Assembly: GCA_947631925.1 (NCBI GenBank)
Contig: CANRNE010000020.1
Span: 1 to 35,827, forward strand
From: an uncultured Clostridia bacterium
Lineage (GTDB): Bacteria > Bacillota > Clostridia > Christensenellales > Borkfalkiaceae
Length of the DNA stretch: 35,827 nt
Direction: 5' to 3'
Position 1 is the stretch's first letter. Every line of letters starts with the position of its first letter. The translations under genes were made by a program, and so were the position numbers. The notes under the pieces were generated by a model. That model worked only from the letters and a program-made list of their open reading frames with translations. It was not told the origin of the DNA and did no database searches. Of this stretch, positions 21,095 through 29,705 are shown piece by piece.

Positions 21095-21209
21095 TTGACA
21101 ATACAAATTCGTAGTGTTATGATGAAGAAAACAATACAAGTTTGTAGTGCTTTGGTCGGAAGAAACCGATACAGAGTTTATTATACTACAAATTAGTATT
21201 GCAAGTCAA
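21095..21209. promoter_or_regulatory. Divergent promoters with three 16-bp operators
   Basis: Rightward: TTGACA (21095-21100), 17 bp, TATGAT (21118-21123). Leftward: TTGACT (complement of 21204-21209), 18 bp, TATAAT (complement of 21180-21185). Three near-identical sites: AATACAAATTCGTAGT (21100-21115), AATACAAGTTTGTAGT (21133-21148), ACTACAAATTAGTATT (21185-21200, inverted). All fit the palindrome ACTACAAATTTGTAGT. Outer sites overlap the spacers of the two promoters. Confidence 0.85.
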
Positions 21210-21226
21210 GTCATAGGAGTATAGGA

Positions 21227-21457
21227 ATGGACAAGATTACTTTGGAGATGTTGGGCAGGGTAGAGGATGCGGTCGGCGTGATACACAAGGCTATGGGCAT
21301 AATCAAAGCTCATGCTTTTGGCGAATACGCGGCAGAGCACATTACAGTCAAGACCGCGAGCTTTGATGACGGATTCGAGCGGGCGCACGAAAACCCCGAA
21401 ACGGAGCAACCCTGCACATTCACGGCGTTGCTTGAAGTCAAGGGGGACAGAGTATGA
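21227..21457 (+). CDS. Hypothetical small protein, first gene after the operator switch
   Basis: The 76-residue product starts MDKITLEMLGRVEDAVGVIH. It is helical at the N terminus with charged strands after. ATAGGAGTATAGGA precedes the ATG. It is the first gene under the regulated rightward promoter, so it would be silent when the neighbouring repressor is bound. No family is recognised. Confidence 0.7.
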   Translation: MDKITLEMLGRVEDAVGVIHKAMGIIKAHAFGEYAAEHITVKTASFDDGFERAHENPETEQPCTFTALLEVKGDRV

Positions 21458-21774
21458 ACTTCTTTTTGAAAAAGCAATTACAGGTAGTTGCGGAACAAAC
21501 AAAAGAGCTTGATAAATATTCGTCATTCCTCACGGGAGTAAGCATTGGCGTTGGTGAGTTTAGCGGCATGGGGACATTACTCCGAAATGTGGTACACCGT
21601 TTGGGCGACATCAGCCAAGTCGTAAAACAATCAATACGCTCTATTGTGCTTTATGAGGTTGGGGGTGAATACTACGACTATACCCACCTCGAAGAAATGA
21701 AATGGGGCGAAGAACAGACGGCGACCTGCGAGGGAGATGTGCTCCAAATTTGTATGAAGGGGGACGAGGAATAA
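21454..21774 (+). CDS. Hypothetical small protein
   Basis: The 106-residue product starts MNFFLKKQLQVVAEQTKELD, with a Gly/Ser-rich middle (TGVSIGVGEFSGMGTLL) and an acidic Tyr-rich end (EVGGEYYDYTHLEEMKWGEE). It overlaps the preceding gene by 4 bases and the HNH gene by one. It has no signal peptide or clear domain. It is in the same operon as 21227. Confidence 0.65.
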   Translation: MNFFLKKQLQVVAEQTKELDKYSSFLTGVSIGVGEFSGMGTLLRNVVHRLGDISQVVKQSIRSIVLYEVGGEYYDYTHLEEMKWGEEQTATCEGDVLQICMKGDEE

Positions 21775-22592
21775 TGGGAGCGTTTATTGACTTAACGGGA
21801 CGGCGTTTTGGGAAGCTCCTCGTATTAGGGAGGGCAGAAAGAGATTCGAGAGGTCGGACACGCTATTTGTGCAAGTGCGATTGCGGCAATGAAACTATCG
21901 TCCAAAGTTCATATTTGAAACTTGGCGACACAAAATCGTGTGGGTGTTTGAAGCATCAAGTAAATTGGCGTTTTGATAACTTAACGGGTCAAACATTTGG
22001 AAAATTGTATGTTGTCAAGCGAGTTGAAAACGATGCGCAGGGGACAGTTCAATATCTTTGTCGGTGCGAATGCGGGAACGAAAAAATTGTCCGCGCTAAT
22101 CACCTAAAAAGGGGCGCGGTAAGGTCTTGCGGTTGCTTGGCTTCCGCTCTTACTTCCCAAAGGAACACTACGCACAATAAAACAGGCACAAGGCTTTATA
22201 GGATTTGGCGCGGGATAAAAGTTCGTTGTTATGACGCGCACCATAAGGACTTTCGGGACTATGGCGCGAAAGGTGTAACGATCTGCGACGAGTGGCGGGA
22301 CGACTTTCAAGCGTTTTATGATTGGGCTATGGCGAACGGCTACGAAGAAAATCTTTCGATTGACCGCATAGACAACAGCAAGGGCTATTCTCCCGATAAT
22401 TGCCGTTGGGCGGACAATATTCAACAGGCAAACAACAAAACTACGAATTACTACGTCGTATATAAAAACGAACGGCTGACTTTAAGTGAATTGGCAAGGA
22501 AATATCACTTAAATTATACCGTACTCGGGAAAGCGATTCGAGCAGGAAAATCTCTCGAAGAAGCAGTACGAAGGGCGGAAATAAAAAAGTGA
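21774..22592 (+). CDS. HNH-family homing endonuclease with duplicated Cys module
   Basis: The 272-residue product starts at the ATG overlapping the previous stop. It has two similar ~60-residue modules: DLTGRRFGKLLVLGRAERDS with CKCDCGNE and SCGCLK, then NLTGQTFGKLYVVKRVEND with CRCECGNE and SCGCL. These are metal-binding DNA-recognition repeats of phage HNH enzymes. The nuclease core follows (YGAKGVTICDEWRDD, SIDRIDNSKGYSPDNCRWAD), then an HTH-like end (LTLSELARKYHLNYTVLGKA). It lies just upstream of the terminase block. Confidence 0.88.
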   Translation: MGAFIDLTGRRFGKLLVLGRAERDSRGRTRYLCKCDCGNETIVQSSYLKLGDTKSCGCLKHQVNWRFDNLTGQTFGKLYVVKRVENDAQGTVQYLCRCECGNEKIVRANHLKRGAVRSCGCLASALTSQRNTTHNKTGTRLYRIWRGIKVRCYDAHHKDFRDYGAKGVTICDEWRDDFQAFYDWAMANGYEENLSIDRIDNSKGYSPDNCRWADNIQQANNKTTNYYVVYKNERLTLSELARKYHLNYTVLGKAIRAGKSLEEAVRRAEIKK

Positions 22593-22604
22593 GGGTAAAA
22601 GGGA

Positions 22605-23675
22605 ATGGCAAGGAAACAATGTCCGTCAAAGTTCTACTGCCACGAATGCGGCTGTGAACTGAACGACAAAAACAGCAGAAAATCTTCGCATAGCATAAGC
22701 GGGAGGGGATTCTTATGCGTTGAATGCGAAAACAACTTCTTTTCTCGGTTGGAAGAAACGGAGGGCAGACACATTGCCTTGTTTCACGCGGCGGCGTCGC
22801 TCGATTTTCCGCTTATCCCGTTGTTGCTTGACGGAACGGAATTTGATACTTGCGACGAGCCGTATTTTTGCTACATAAACAGATTGGCGGAGAGTGGGGA
22901 AGATAGGATCGGCGACAAGGTTTTGGGATTTGCCGACGGCGTTACAAGCCTTACGGGGTTATTCGGCAAAAACTTATCTCACAGCGACTTTGCCGCCCGT
23001 ATAGCAAAGGAAAAGGAAAAAATCTGCGGGACAAAAGAGCAAAGACTGAAATGGGGACAACTCCCGATTTACAAGGGCTTGCCAATGTCCGCCGAACTTT
23101 ACAACGAGCTTGACCGCCTCTACGCCATACGAGAGGGCGCATACAAGGGGCAAGACCTCAACTCACAGCAGGTGGCAACGCTCATCAAGGTTGCGAAGAA
23201 TGACGCGATTTACGACCACCTCATGCGGTCGGGACTTGCGAAACTTGCGACCGAGATTCAGAAATCCACGAGCCAGCTTCTCGCCGACGAGAATATGCGC
23301 CCGAAGGATAAGAAGCCCGTCGAGGAACTACGCATTGACGCGCTCGTGCTTGCGTTGGAAGAGGAAGGACTTATGGAGAACGGCGACTTGCTTCCCTACG
23401 ATGAACTTATCAAAGTTTTGCGGGACAGGTTCATCAAGTCCCCGAAATACGAGTATTCGCTCGACGTGGCAGACCAGCTCATTCTCTCCGTTATCAATTC
23501 CATGCGGCAGAACGGCGACCTACCGCCGATACAGGAGTTGCCGAGCGAACTTGCCGCCGATGACGAATACGGGGAGTTTGAACCCGAGGAGACCGAACGC
23601 GAGAAAGAGAACAAACGATACCTCGGCATAACGAAGGTGAACATCGTGGACGACAAAAAAGGAGAGGAAGAATGA
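22605..23675 (+). CDS. Putative terminase small subunit / DNA-packaging protein
   Basis: The 356-residue product has an N-terminal zinc ribbon (CHECGCELN, CVECENNFF). A helical middle includes LNSQQVATLIKVAKNDAIYD, and a second helical part has LRIDALVLALEEEGLMENGD, ending acidic. It lies two genes upstream of the large terminase, with only YopX between, the usual place of the small subunit. It is larger than typical small terminases and no catalytic motif is seen. Location is the main evidence, and a DNA-binding helper role is the alternative. Confidence 0.5.
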   Translation: MARKQCPSKFYCHECGCELNDKNSRKSSHSISGRGFLCVECENNFFSRLEETEGRHIALFHAAASLDFPLIPLLLDGTEFDTCDEPYFCYINRLAESGEDRIGDKVLGFADGVTSLTGLFGKNLSHSDFAARIAKEKEKICGTKEQRLKWGQLPIYKGLPMSAELYNELDRLYAIREGAYKGQDLNSQQVATLIKVAKNDAIYDHLMRSGLAKLATEIQKSTSQLLADENMRPKDKKPVEELRIDALVLALEEEGLMENGDLLPYDELIKVLRDRFIKSPKYEYSLDVADQLILSVINSMRQNGDLPPIQELPSELAADDEYGEFEPEETEREKENKRYLGITKVNIVDDKKGEEE

Positions 23676-24127
23676 GAGAGATTTTGTTTCGCGGGAAACG
23701 ATATAACGGTGAATGGGTAAAAGGATATTATTTTAAGGCGAAGCAACGCGTTGATAGAACAACGCTATGCGCTTACATATCCGTTCCTCACCCAAAACTA
23801 AAAATGATACCGAGCGATGATTATATGGTTGACCCCGACACCGTTTCCGAGTTCACAGGACTTTGCGACAAGAAAGGCAAGCGCATTTTTGAGGGCGATA
23901 TAGTCGCTGTCCCTTGCGACCGAAGGGGGAACGAGTACATTGGCGTTGTCGAGTTTGGGGAAATTCCAAACGGCGATAACAGATACACGGGCTTCTATAT
24001 CAAGTGGGACAATCCCGACATAGTAGGGAGTGTGAGATGTTCCCTGCTGTGGTGGCGTGATACCAAAGACAGATATTTGAAAGTCATCGGGAACAAGTGG
24101 GACAACCCCGAACTCTTGGAGGGATAA
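23672..24127 (+). CDS. YopX-family protein (copy 2)
   Basis: The 151-residue product repeats the YopX features: MREILFRGKRYNGEWVKGYY, DPDTVSEFTGLCDKKGKRIF, EGDIVAVP and the ending KVIGNKWDNPELLEG, the same as copy 1. The central part differs and is longer, so it is a diverged paralogue, not a recent duplicate. It overlaps the preceding gene by 4 bases and lies 3 bases before the large terminase. Confidence 0.88.
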   Translation: MREILFRGKRYNGEWVKGYYFKAKQRVDRTTLCAYISVPHPKLKMIPSDDYMVDPDTVSEFTGLCDKKGKRIFEGDIVAVPCDRRGNEYIGVVEFGEIPNGDNRYTGFYIKWDNPDIVGSVRCSLLWWRDTKDRYLKVIGNKWDNPELLEG

Positions 24128-24130
24128 CCT

Positions 24131-25975
24131 ATGCCAGCATATCGGAGCGGGGACAGCCTCGTACAAATCAAGTCCACGGGCAAGTGGGTGAAGCAGAAAA
24201 AGGAACGCGCCTTTGACTACGACAAAATCAACAAGAAGTCGTGGGCACTTCTCATCAGCTTTTTCAGGTTCTATCCTGACGCGCTCCTCGACCTTCTGCG
24301 GGCGAAGAATGCCGAGTTCGGCTTGGAACTCATACAGCGCATTATGCTTCGGGTACAGGCGCGGTATCAAATCTCCTACATAACGGGCGCGCGCGGCTTG
24401 ACAAAGACATTCATCACCGTTGCTGGAAAGAAGATTGACGGAATACTCTTCCCTCGCGTCAAGGTGCGCTACTACGCGCCGAATCAGAAGCAGTCGGCAA
24501 AACTTGCCTCGCAAGCAGATGAGGCAATTCGGCAGAATTACCCGATTTTGGCGAACCATTGGACGGTGAACAACGACCGCGAGGAAATGTTCTACATGAC
24601 AACGCCCTACGGGAGCGAGTTCGCCATGTATGCGCCGCGCGGCGACAACTTCCATACCGTCGTCGGCGAGGAGATCGCGGAAGAGGGGGAAAACGCCTTC
24701 AACTTCGACAAATTCGAGAGCGACATTACGAAAGGGCACAGGCTCATTCGCTCCGTCAACGGCAAAGAGGACAGGACGTGCATCCAGCTCAAGCAGAACT
24801 ACATATCAAACGCCTCGTCGCGTAATAACAAGGCGTACTCTGTCTACCGCGCGGCGGCACTTGATGCCATGCTCCACGGCGACAAATACGAGGGCTTCTG
24901 CATGGACGTACCGTGGCAGGTCGCGCTCCTGTGCAATATCCGCTCCATTGCCTATTACAAGAAGGAGAAGAAAACAACCACCCCCGACGTGTGGGCGCGT
25001 GAAATGGAAGTGAGGTACGGCGGCTCGGAAGAGAATCCGATGATAAGTGACGAAACGCTTTCGAGGAGCCGCAAGCTCACCTGCGCAGAGTTGGAACATT
25101 GCGGCGACCCGAACGCGATTTATGTTGTGATCTATGACGTTGCGGACGAGGACGGACAGGCTAACGCGAAGTGTGGGGTTTCTGTTTTGAAACTGACCGA
25201 GTTTACAACCCCGTCGAAGCGGGATAAATACAAAGCGCAGTTTGTCTACGTTGACAGCTACCCACCGCCTAAAACCGTGGTCGGGCATTGTCGGTTACTT
25301 AAACCGCTGTGGCAACGTTTCTGTATGGACGGCGGGCAGACAACATATTTGGTTATTGACTGCCAAGGCGGACATGGAAAACCTATCGTTGAGGACTTGA
25401 TGAAACCAACCGTTGATGGCAGTAGACCGCTCGCTTGCATTGACGGCTATCATTCCGAGTTGGAACAGCCGAACGCTGTGCGGTGCATCTATCCCATGAA
25501 AGCGGGTACGAAAGGAACGACGGACCCTGACGGCGACATGATAGAGTACGCTCAAATTGAGTGGGAGCAGGGGAATGTTGAATTGCTTATTCCGAACGCA
25601 TTGGACGGCGTGGAGCAGTACAAGCGGCGGCATGGTATCAAGGACGACGGGGCAGATGCGAAAATCATCGCGCCCTACAAAAAGACGGAAGAGGCAGTCG
25701 GGCAGATTCGGAACCTGCAAAAGGTCGCAAGCGGGCAGACGGTCAAGGAAGTTCGGAAATCCAACCGTGTGCAAAGGGATATTTGGTCAACGCAGAAGTA
25801 CGGGCTTCGTATCAAGTGGCGTTTGGAGCAGGAACTCGCAACGCGGCACAATAAGGCGCAGTCCTCATGGGCGGCAGAAATAGAGAAGTTTTCGCATGGC
25901 GGACTTCCGCAGCAATCGCCCGTCACGCCGATACAGTCGGAGCGGGCAAGGCTCATCGGTTTGAGGAGGAGATGA
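24131..25975 (+). CDS. Terminase large subunit
   Basis: The 614-residue protein has an ATPase Walker A-like sequence ITGARGLTKTF (residues about 84-94; degenerate GxxxxTKT) and an acidic Walker B segment HTVVGEEIAEEGEN (175-188). The nuclease half begins near VIYDVADEDG (about residue 330) and contains YLVIDCQGGHGKP. GAGGGATAACCT precedes the ATG. It cuts concatemeric phage DNA and drives it into proheads through the portal. The unusual Walker A and the Arg-rich C terminus (RARLIGLRRR) are noted. Confidence 0.85.
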   Translation: MPAYRSGDSLVQIKSTGKWVKQKKERAFDYDKINKKSWALLISFFRFYPDALLDLLRAKNAEFGLELIQRIMLRVQARYQISYITGARGLTKTFITVAGKKIDGILFPRVKVRYYAPNQKQSAKLASQADEAIRQNYPILANHWTVNNDREEMFYMTTPYGSEFAMYAPRGDNFHTVVGEEIAEEGENAFNFDKFESDITKGHRLIRSVNGKEDRTCIQLKQNYISNASSRNNKAYSVYRAAALDAMLHGDKYEGFCMDVPWQVALLCNIRSIAYYKKEKKTTTPDVWAREMEVRYGGSEENPMISDETLSRSRKLTCAELEHCGDPNAIYVVIYDVADEDGQANAKCGVSVLKLTEFTTPSKRDKYKAQFVYVDSYPPPKTVVGHCRLLKPLWQRFCMDGGQTTYLVIDCQGGHGKPIVEDLMKPTVDGSRPLACIDGYHSELEQPNAVRCIYPMKAGTKGTTDPDGDMIEYAQIEWEQGNVELLIPNALDGVEQYKRRHGIKDDGADAKIIAPYKKTEEAVGQIRNLQKVASGQTVKEVRKSNRVQRDIWSTQKYGLRIKWRLEQELATRHNKAQSSWAAEIEKFSHGGLPQQSPVTPIQSERARLIGLRRR

Positions 25976-25976
25976 A

Positions 25977-26303
25977 ATGAAAGATTATACGTTGAGTGAG
26001 GCAAAGAAGATTTGCGAGGAACACAGGACTTGCAGCGACTGCCCACTCAAAATTATAACGCAACGCGGTATCGGGTGTGTATTTTGCAATATCCCATCAC
26101 AATGGCAAAACGACATTGAGCCGCGCGATATGATTGAGTTGCCCTGCAAAGAACACTTCGTCTACAAGCACGACGACGGGCACATCACCGAAAATTGGCG
26201 GGTATTCTACCGCGCCGAGTTTGCTTTAATTGGTACGGCAGTTTTTCCGACAGAACCCGAAGCAGACGCATTCTTGGCGGACTTGAAAGGGGGCGAGCGA
26301 TGA
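25977..26303 (+). CDS. Small Cys-rich phage protein
   Basis: The 108-residue product starts MKDYTLSEAKKICEEHRTCS and has Cys in CSDCPLK and GCVFCNIPSQW, plus the ending FPTEPEADAFLADLKGG, similar to the end of 10787-11122. It begins 1 base after the terminase stop. It is probably a metal-binding protein of unknown role. The repeated pieces suggest a family of small proteins dispersed through this genome. Confidence 0.7.
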   Translation: MKDYTLSEAKKICEEHRTCSDCPLKIITQRGIGCVFCNIPSQWQNDIEPRDMIELPCKEHFVYKHDDGHITENWRVFYRAEFALIGTAVFPTEPEADAFLADLKGGER

Positions 26304-26614
26304 GTACATACAAACTTTATGCGACCAAGACAGGGGAGATCCCCGAAGGTGTGGAGTTCTCCCTGCGCCCGTGCAATACCGATTACTTGCTTGTATTCAC
26401 GGACAAGGAACTCAAAAAACCGTTTGTCGAGATCCCGCCCGAAACGGAACTCACAGAGCAGGAACAGGCGTTTGTCACACGGTGCAAGCTCGAAGTGAAT
26501 AAGCGGGCAATGGAGCAGAACAAGGCAAGCTATTTGGAGTTTATGAACAGCTTTTGCGACAACCTCGAAAACGCCCTTGCCGAAGAAAAGAAAAAGACGG
26601 AGGAGGAAGAATGA
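26300..26614 (+). CDS. Hypothetical protein with acidic tail
   Basis: The 104-residue product starts MSTYKLYATKTGEIPEGVEF. It has a beta-rich first half (YLLVFTDKELKKPFVEIPPE) and a helical, very acidic and Lys-rich end (LENALAEEKKKTEEEE). It overlaps both neighbours by 4 bases. GGGGGCGAGCG provides the ribosome site. No family is recognised. Confidence 0.65.
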   Translation: MSTYKLYATKTGEIPEGVEFSLRPCNTDYLLVFTDKELKKPFVEIPPETELTEQEQAFVTRCKLEVNKRAMEQNKASYLEFMNSFCDNLENALAEEKKKTEEEE

Positions 26615-26964
26615 GCTACGAACGAATAACACCAAAGGACTTGGTGGTAGCGATCACTTTGCCGCCGAACGAAGATATGACGCGCATTCTGCGTTACATT
26701 CACAGGTTGTGGGAGTTGGAAAACGCCATTGAGCGAGGAGAACTCGTGAAAGCGTCTACCACCGAGGGAATAGCGGACTTTGAGAAATACTTGGGGAAAT
26801 GGTTGCTTGACGTCGATGAGGATTGTTGCAGTCGGTGTGCGTACTGCCCCGTGACCGACCTGTGCGAAAACATGAAAACGCCTCCCAAGGGGAAATGGCG
26901 GGACGAAGCAGTCTGCTTGCGAGGGTTGAAAGAATATGCCGAAAAACACGCAGGTCAAAAGTAA
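26611..26964 (+). CDS. Hypothetical Cys-containing phage protein
   Basis: The 117-residue product has ILRYIHRLWELENAIERGEL, the segment also seen in 10787-11122, then a Cys cluster CCSRCAYCPVTDLC. It is probably a metal-binding protein. AAGACGGAGGAGGAAGA is the ribosome site. It overlaps the next gene by 29 bases. The function is unknown. Confidence 0.65.
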   Translation: MSYERITPKDLVVAITLPPNEDMTRILRYIHRLWELENAIERGELVKASTTEGIADFEKYLGKWLLDVDEDCCSRCAYCPVTDLCENMKTPPKGKWRDEAVCLRGLKEYAEKHAGQK

Positions 26965-27430
26965 GAAGCGCGTCCGAGATTTCGGCGAAGTTTTCACGAA
27001 TGAGCCTGAAGTCAAAGCGATGTGCGACCTCATCTCCGACGACATGTACTCCAATCTCACCAAGACGTTTTTGGAGCCTGCCTGCGGCGATGGTGTATTC
27101 CTCATTGAGATCCTGAAACGTAAACTTGCCTACTGCAGAGATGAGCGGGACGGGCTAAAGGCGTTGAACTGTCTCTTCGGCGTGGATATTCAAGCCGACA
27201 ACGTGGAGGTGACGCGTCGGAACTTGCTCGCGGTCTACAAAGAGCATTTCCCGGACGCGAACAATTTTGCCATAACATTTGCACGAGCGATCTTGCAAAA
27301 CAATATCATCTGCGACGATCTCCTCAATCCACATACTGAAACAGTCCGCGCATGGGGGATCGCCGCCGATGAGGGATATGTGCGCTATCTCAAAAAGAAA
27401 CAGAAAATCAAATCCCCAAAAAATTTTTGA
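26936..27430 (+). CDS. Methylase-like protein lacking the catalytic motif
   Basis: The 164-residue product has a nucleotide-binding start: FGEVFTNEPEVKAMCDLISD, then FLEPACGDGVFLIEIL (motif I, about residues 45-60), and GVDIQADNVEVTRRNL (motif II). The usual NPPY/F catalytic motif IV of adenine methyltransferases is absent, and the protein ends soon after NNIICDDLLNPHT. Similar short forms are known in phages; they may be inactive, need a partner, or be regulatory. No frameshifted remainder is seen before the promoter at 27472. Confidence 0.7.
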   Translation: MPKNTQVKSKKRVRDFGEVFTNEPEVKAMCDLISDDMYSNLTKTFLEPACGDGVFLIEILKRKLAYCRDERDGLKALNCLFGVDIQADNVEVTRRNLLAVYKEHFPDANNFAITFARAILQNNIICDDLLNPHTETVRAWGIAADEGYVRYLKKKQKIKSPKNF

Positions 27431-27468
27431 AATATTTTGTCACCTTATCGGAAAGTCTTTTTTTCAAA

Positions 27469-27477
27469 TGCTATAAT
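27469..27477 (+). promoter_or_regulatory. Extended -10 promoter before the portal gene
   Basis: TGCTATAAT has the TG of an extended -10 element plus a perfect TATAAT (27472-27477). No good -35 is visible at the 17-bp position, which suits extended -10 or phage-activated promoters. It lies about 29 bases before the portal ATG and probably starts late head-gene transcription. Confidence 0.7.
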
Positions 27478-27505
27478 AAGCGCGTATAAGCGTGAGGCGT
27501 GTATT

Positions 27506-29224
27506 ATGGCGAAGGCGAACACTCAAAAAAAGAATACGCAAGAGGCCACTCCCCAAAGTTCTTGGGGGGCGGCGATTGCGCGTTTCAACAGCATTATGGG
27601 GCAATTCGCGGGGATGCCGTATGATACCGCCTATGGGATATTTAGCCGCGCTTGGGCAAACATGGCGCCTTTGCAAAATTCCCGTATTAAATCTATCAGT
27701 CCCTTGCCGTGTGATTACACGAAAGCCGATCTCGGCGAGTTTCTTCGTCACCCGCAGGACAGCGAATATCCGTTACAGCAGGTCGCGGAGGGACTTCGCT
27801 GGTCTACATACTCCTTCCAAAAGCTCGTCAAATCCTACGCGGACATGCTCGAATTTCACTCTATCGTCCTTCCGCACGCGACGGCGGAGGAAATCGAGAG
27901 CGACGCTTTCATGCGCGAGGCTCGCTTGGTAGACAAGCTCATCAAGCGAGCCTCCCTCAAAGACGAGGGGCGCAAGATTGCCATGCAAGCGGGCACGCAG
28001 GGAAAGGTTTTCTATGTGCCGCGTTACAGCATTGATAAGTCTCACAATGCCGTCAACTACTTCTTCATGCAGGAACTTCCCAAGCAATGGTGCATGATCA
28101 TCGGGAAGAATAGCGTGAGCGAGTGGACGGTCTCGTTCAATCTCATGTACTTCATGCAGGTTGGCACGGATTTTCGTCAATTCGGCGACCTTTTCATGCC
28201 GTACATGGACGATTTCGCCGCGTGGCAGAAAGACAAAAAGGCGTTCCGTGGCAAGTTCGTCTACATGACCCGCAACAACGCCCGCGAGGAGAGCGAAGTC
28301 AAGGCGTGGATGCAGGACGGTAAATGGTGCTATTGGGTTTCACTTCCGATTGAGCGCGTTTGGACGTTTGAGATAGACCCCTCGACGGCAATCGTCGCCA
28401 GCCCGTTTTCGGGACTTATGCAGACTTTCGCGCAACAGGCGGACTATGAGGCGGCGCAAATTTCCCTCATACTCAATCCGCTCATCAAGATTTTCACGGG
28501 CGAAATTCCGTACAACGACCGCGACAACGCCACGAAAGAGGACAGTTACAAACTTTCCCCGGGCGGGCGTGATATGTTCGTCGCCATATTTGACGAACTC
28601 ATGCGTCGCAACAATACGGCGGGCGTCGGTTTCTACGGCGCGCCGTTTGAGAATATCAAGAGCCACGATTTCCAAGAAAGTGCGAACGCCAACGACATAA
28701 GCAAGTCTTTCCTCGTCTATGGCATGAGCAAAAGCGGCTTGCAGTCACTTATCCCTGTCACCGACCGTCCGACGCAGGGCATGGCGGAAATCTCCGCGAA
28801 ACTCGAAAGCCAATACGACCAAGCGATCTATCGCACGTTCGAGCGTATGCTTGCTTTCATTCTTAACGAGGAACTTTCCCTGCGGTGGGAGTGGCAAGTC
28901 ACCTTATGGGGCGACGTGTACAGCGACGATGCGGCGAGAGCACACGCTTTGAAACTCATCGACAAAGGCGACCTGTGGGGTTGGATTGTGCTTTGCTCGA
29001 TTGACGGCATCAGCATTTTCGACCGCGTATGCGCCAATCAAATCGTCAAGGCGAGCAAATTTATGGAGACCCTCGAAGTGCCGCAGACCGCTTACACGCA
29101 GTCGGGCAACTCACAGCCCAAGAGCGACACAGGCGGTGCGCCCGTAAAGGATGAATCGGATAGAGCCGACACAAAAATCGAGAAAGAAACGCAGGGCGAG
29201 ACGGAGGACGGCGGCGATGAGTAA
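27506..29224 (+). CDS. Portal protein
   Basis: The ATG at 27506 (MAKANTQKKNTQEAT) was chosen for the GTGAGGCGTG ribosome site. The 572-residue protein has the length and composition of a portal subunit: aromatic- and Asn-rich wing and stem region (DTAYGIFSRAWANMAPLQNS, FMPYMDDFAAW), a long helical C terminus, and an acidic Ser/Gly tail. The order portal, protease-scaffold, decoration, capsid supports it. Twelve subunits would form the DNA channel at one vertex. Residue-level matches are weak, so the call rests on position and size. Confidence 0.75.
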   Translation: MAKANTQKKNTQEATPQSSWGAAIARFNSIMGQFAGMPYDTAYGIFSRAWANMAPLQNSRIKSISPLPCDYTKADLGEFLRHPQDSEYPLQQVAEGLRWSTYSFQKLVKSYADMLEFHSIVLPHATAEEIESDAFMREARLVDKLIKRASLKDEGRKIAMQAGTQGKVFYVPRYSIDKSHNAVNYFFMQELPKQWCMIIGKNSVSEWTVSFNLMYFMQVGTDFRQFGDLFMPYMDDFAAWQKDKKAFRGKFVYMTRNNAREESEVKAWMQDGKWCYWVSLPIERVWTFEIDPSTAIVASPFSGLMQTFAQQADYEAAQISLILNPLIKIFTGEIPYNDRDNATKEDSYKLSPGGRDMFVAIFDELMRRNNTAGVGFYGAPFENIKSHDFQESANANDISKSFLVYGMSKSGLQSLIPVTDRPTQGMAEISAKLESQYDQAIYRTFERMLAFILNEELSLRWEWQVTLWGDVYSDDAARAHALKLIDKGDLWGWIVLCSIDGISIFDRVCANQIVKASKFMETLEVPQTAYTQSGNSQPKSDTGGAPVKDESDRADTKIEKETQGETEDGGDE

Positions 29225-29474
29225 GCCGACGAGAGAGGAGATAATAAAACTCGGCAAGCAAGTTCTTGACAATGAAAAGCAAAGAAAACTTTGTGGCAAA
29301 CAGAGCAGTCAAGAACTCATGCGCAGTATCGACTTGGAAGCGCGATTAGACAAGGCACTCAACGAGTATTTTGGCGTCACCTCTTGTATAGAGTTTTTCT
29401 TAATGGCGGACAAAACACAAAATGCGGAGTACAAAAGCATTGTGGACGAAATTAAAGGCGGTGCGGGCGAATGA
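29217..29474 (+). CDS. Hypothetical protein after portal
   Basis: The ATG at 29217 overlaps the portal stop by 8 bases. The 85-residue product starts MSKPTREEIIKLGKQVLDNE and is helical and charged, with no known domain. It is in the head-gene operon and overlaps the next gene by 4 bases. It may assist head assembly, but nothing in the sequence shows this. Confidence 0.65.
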   Translation: MSKPTREEIIKLGKQVLDNEKQRKLCGKQSSQELMRSIDLEARLDKALNEYFGVTSCIEFFLMADKTQNAEYKSIVDEIKGGAGE

Positions 29475-29704
29475 AAAACGGCTATCAACCCAAAACAGAC
29501 ACATCATATCCGCCTCCGACACACGGCTCTAATATACGCAAAACGCCGTTAGCGGTAAATATCAAGATAACCTCCGAGAAAACTCTTGAAGAGCTTGCAA
29601 AAGAAATCACAGAGCGCGGGAACGATATGCAGGTCACGCACTCAAAGAACGGACTGAAAGTCTTTGAGGTGAGCAAGAAACTCGTCAAGGAGATAAGCGG
29701 TTGA
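29471..29704 (+). CDS. Small hypothetical protein
   Basis: The 77-residue product has a Pro/Tyr/Thr-rich start (NGYQPKTDTSYPPPTHG) and an alpha-beta C terminus (VNIKITSEKTLEELAKEITE, VTHSKNGLKVFEVSKKLVKE). The start follows GGCGGTGCGGGCGA, weak for a ribosome site, but it is coupled to the gene before. The function is unknown. Confidence 0.6.
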   Translation: MKNGYQPKTDTSYPPPTHGSNIRKTPLAVNIKITSEKTLEELAKEITERGNDMQVTHSKNGLKVFEVSKKLVKEISG

Positions 29705-29705
29705 T

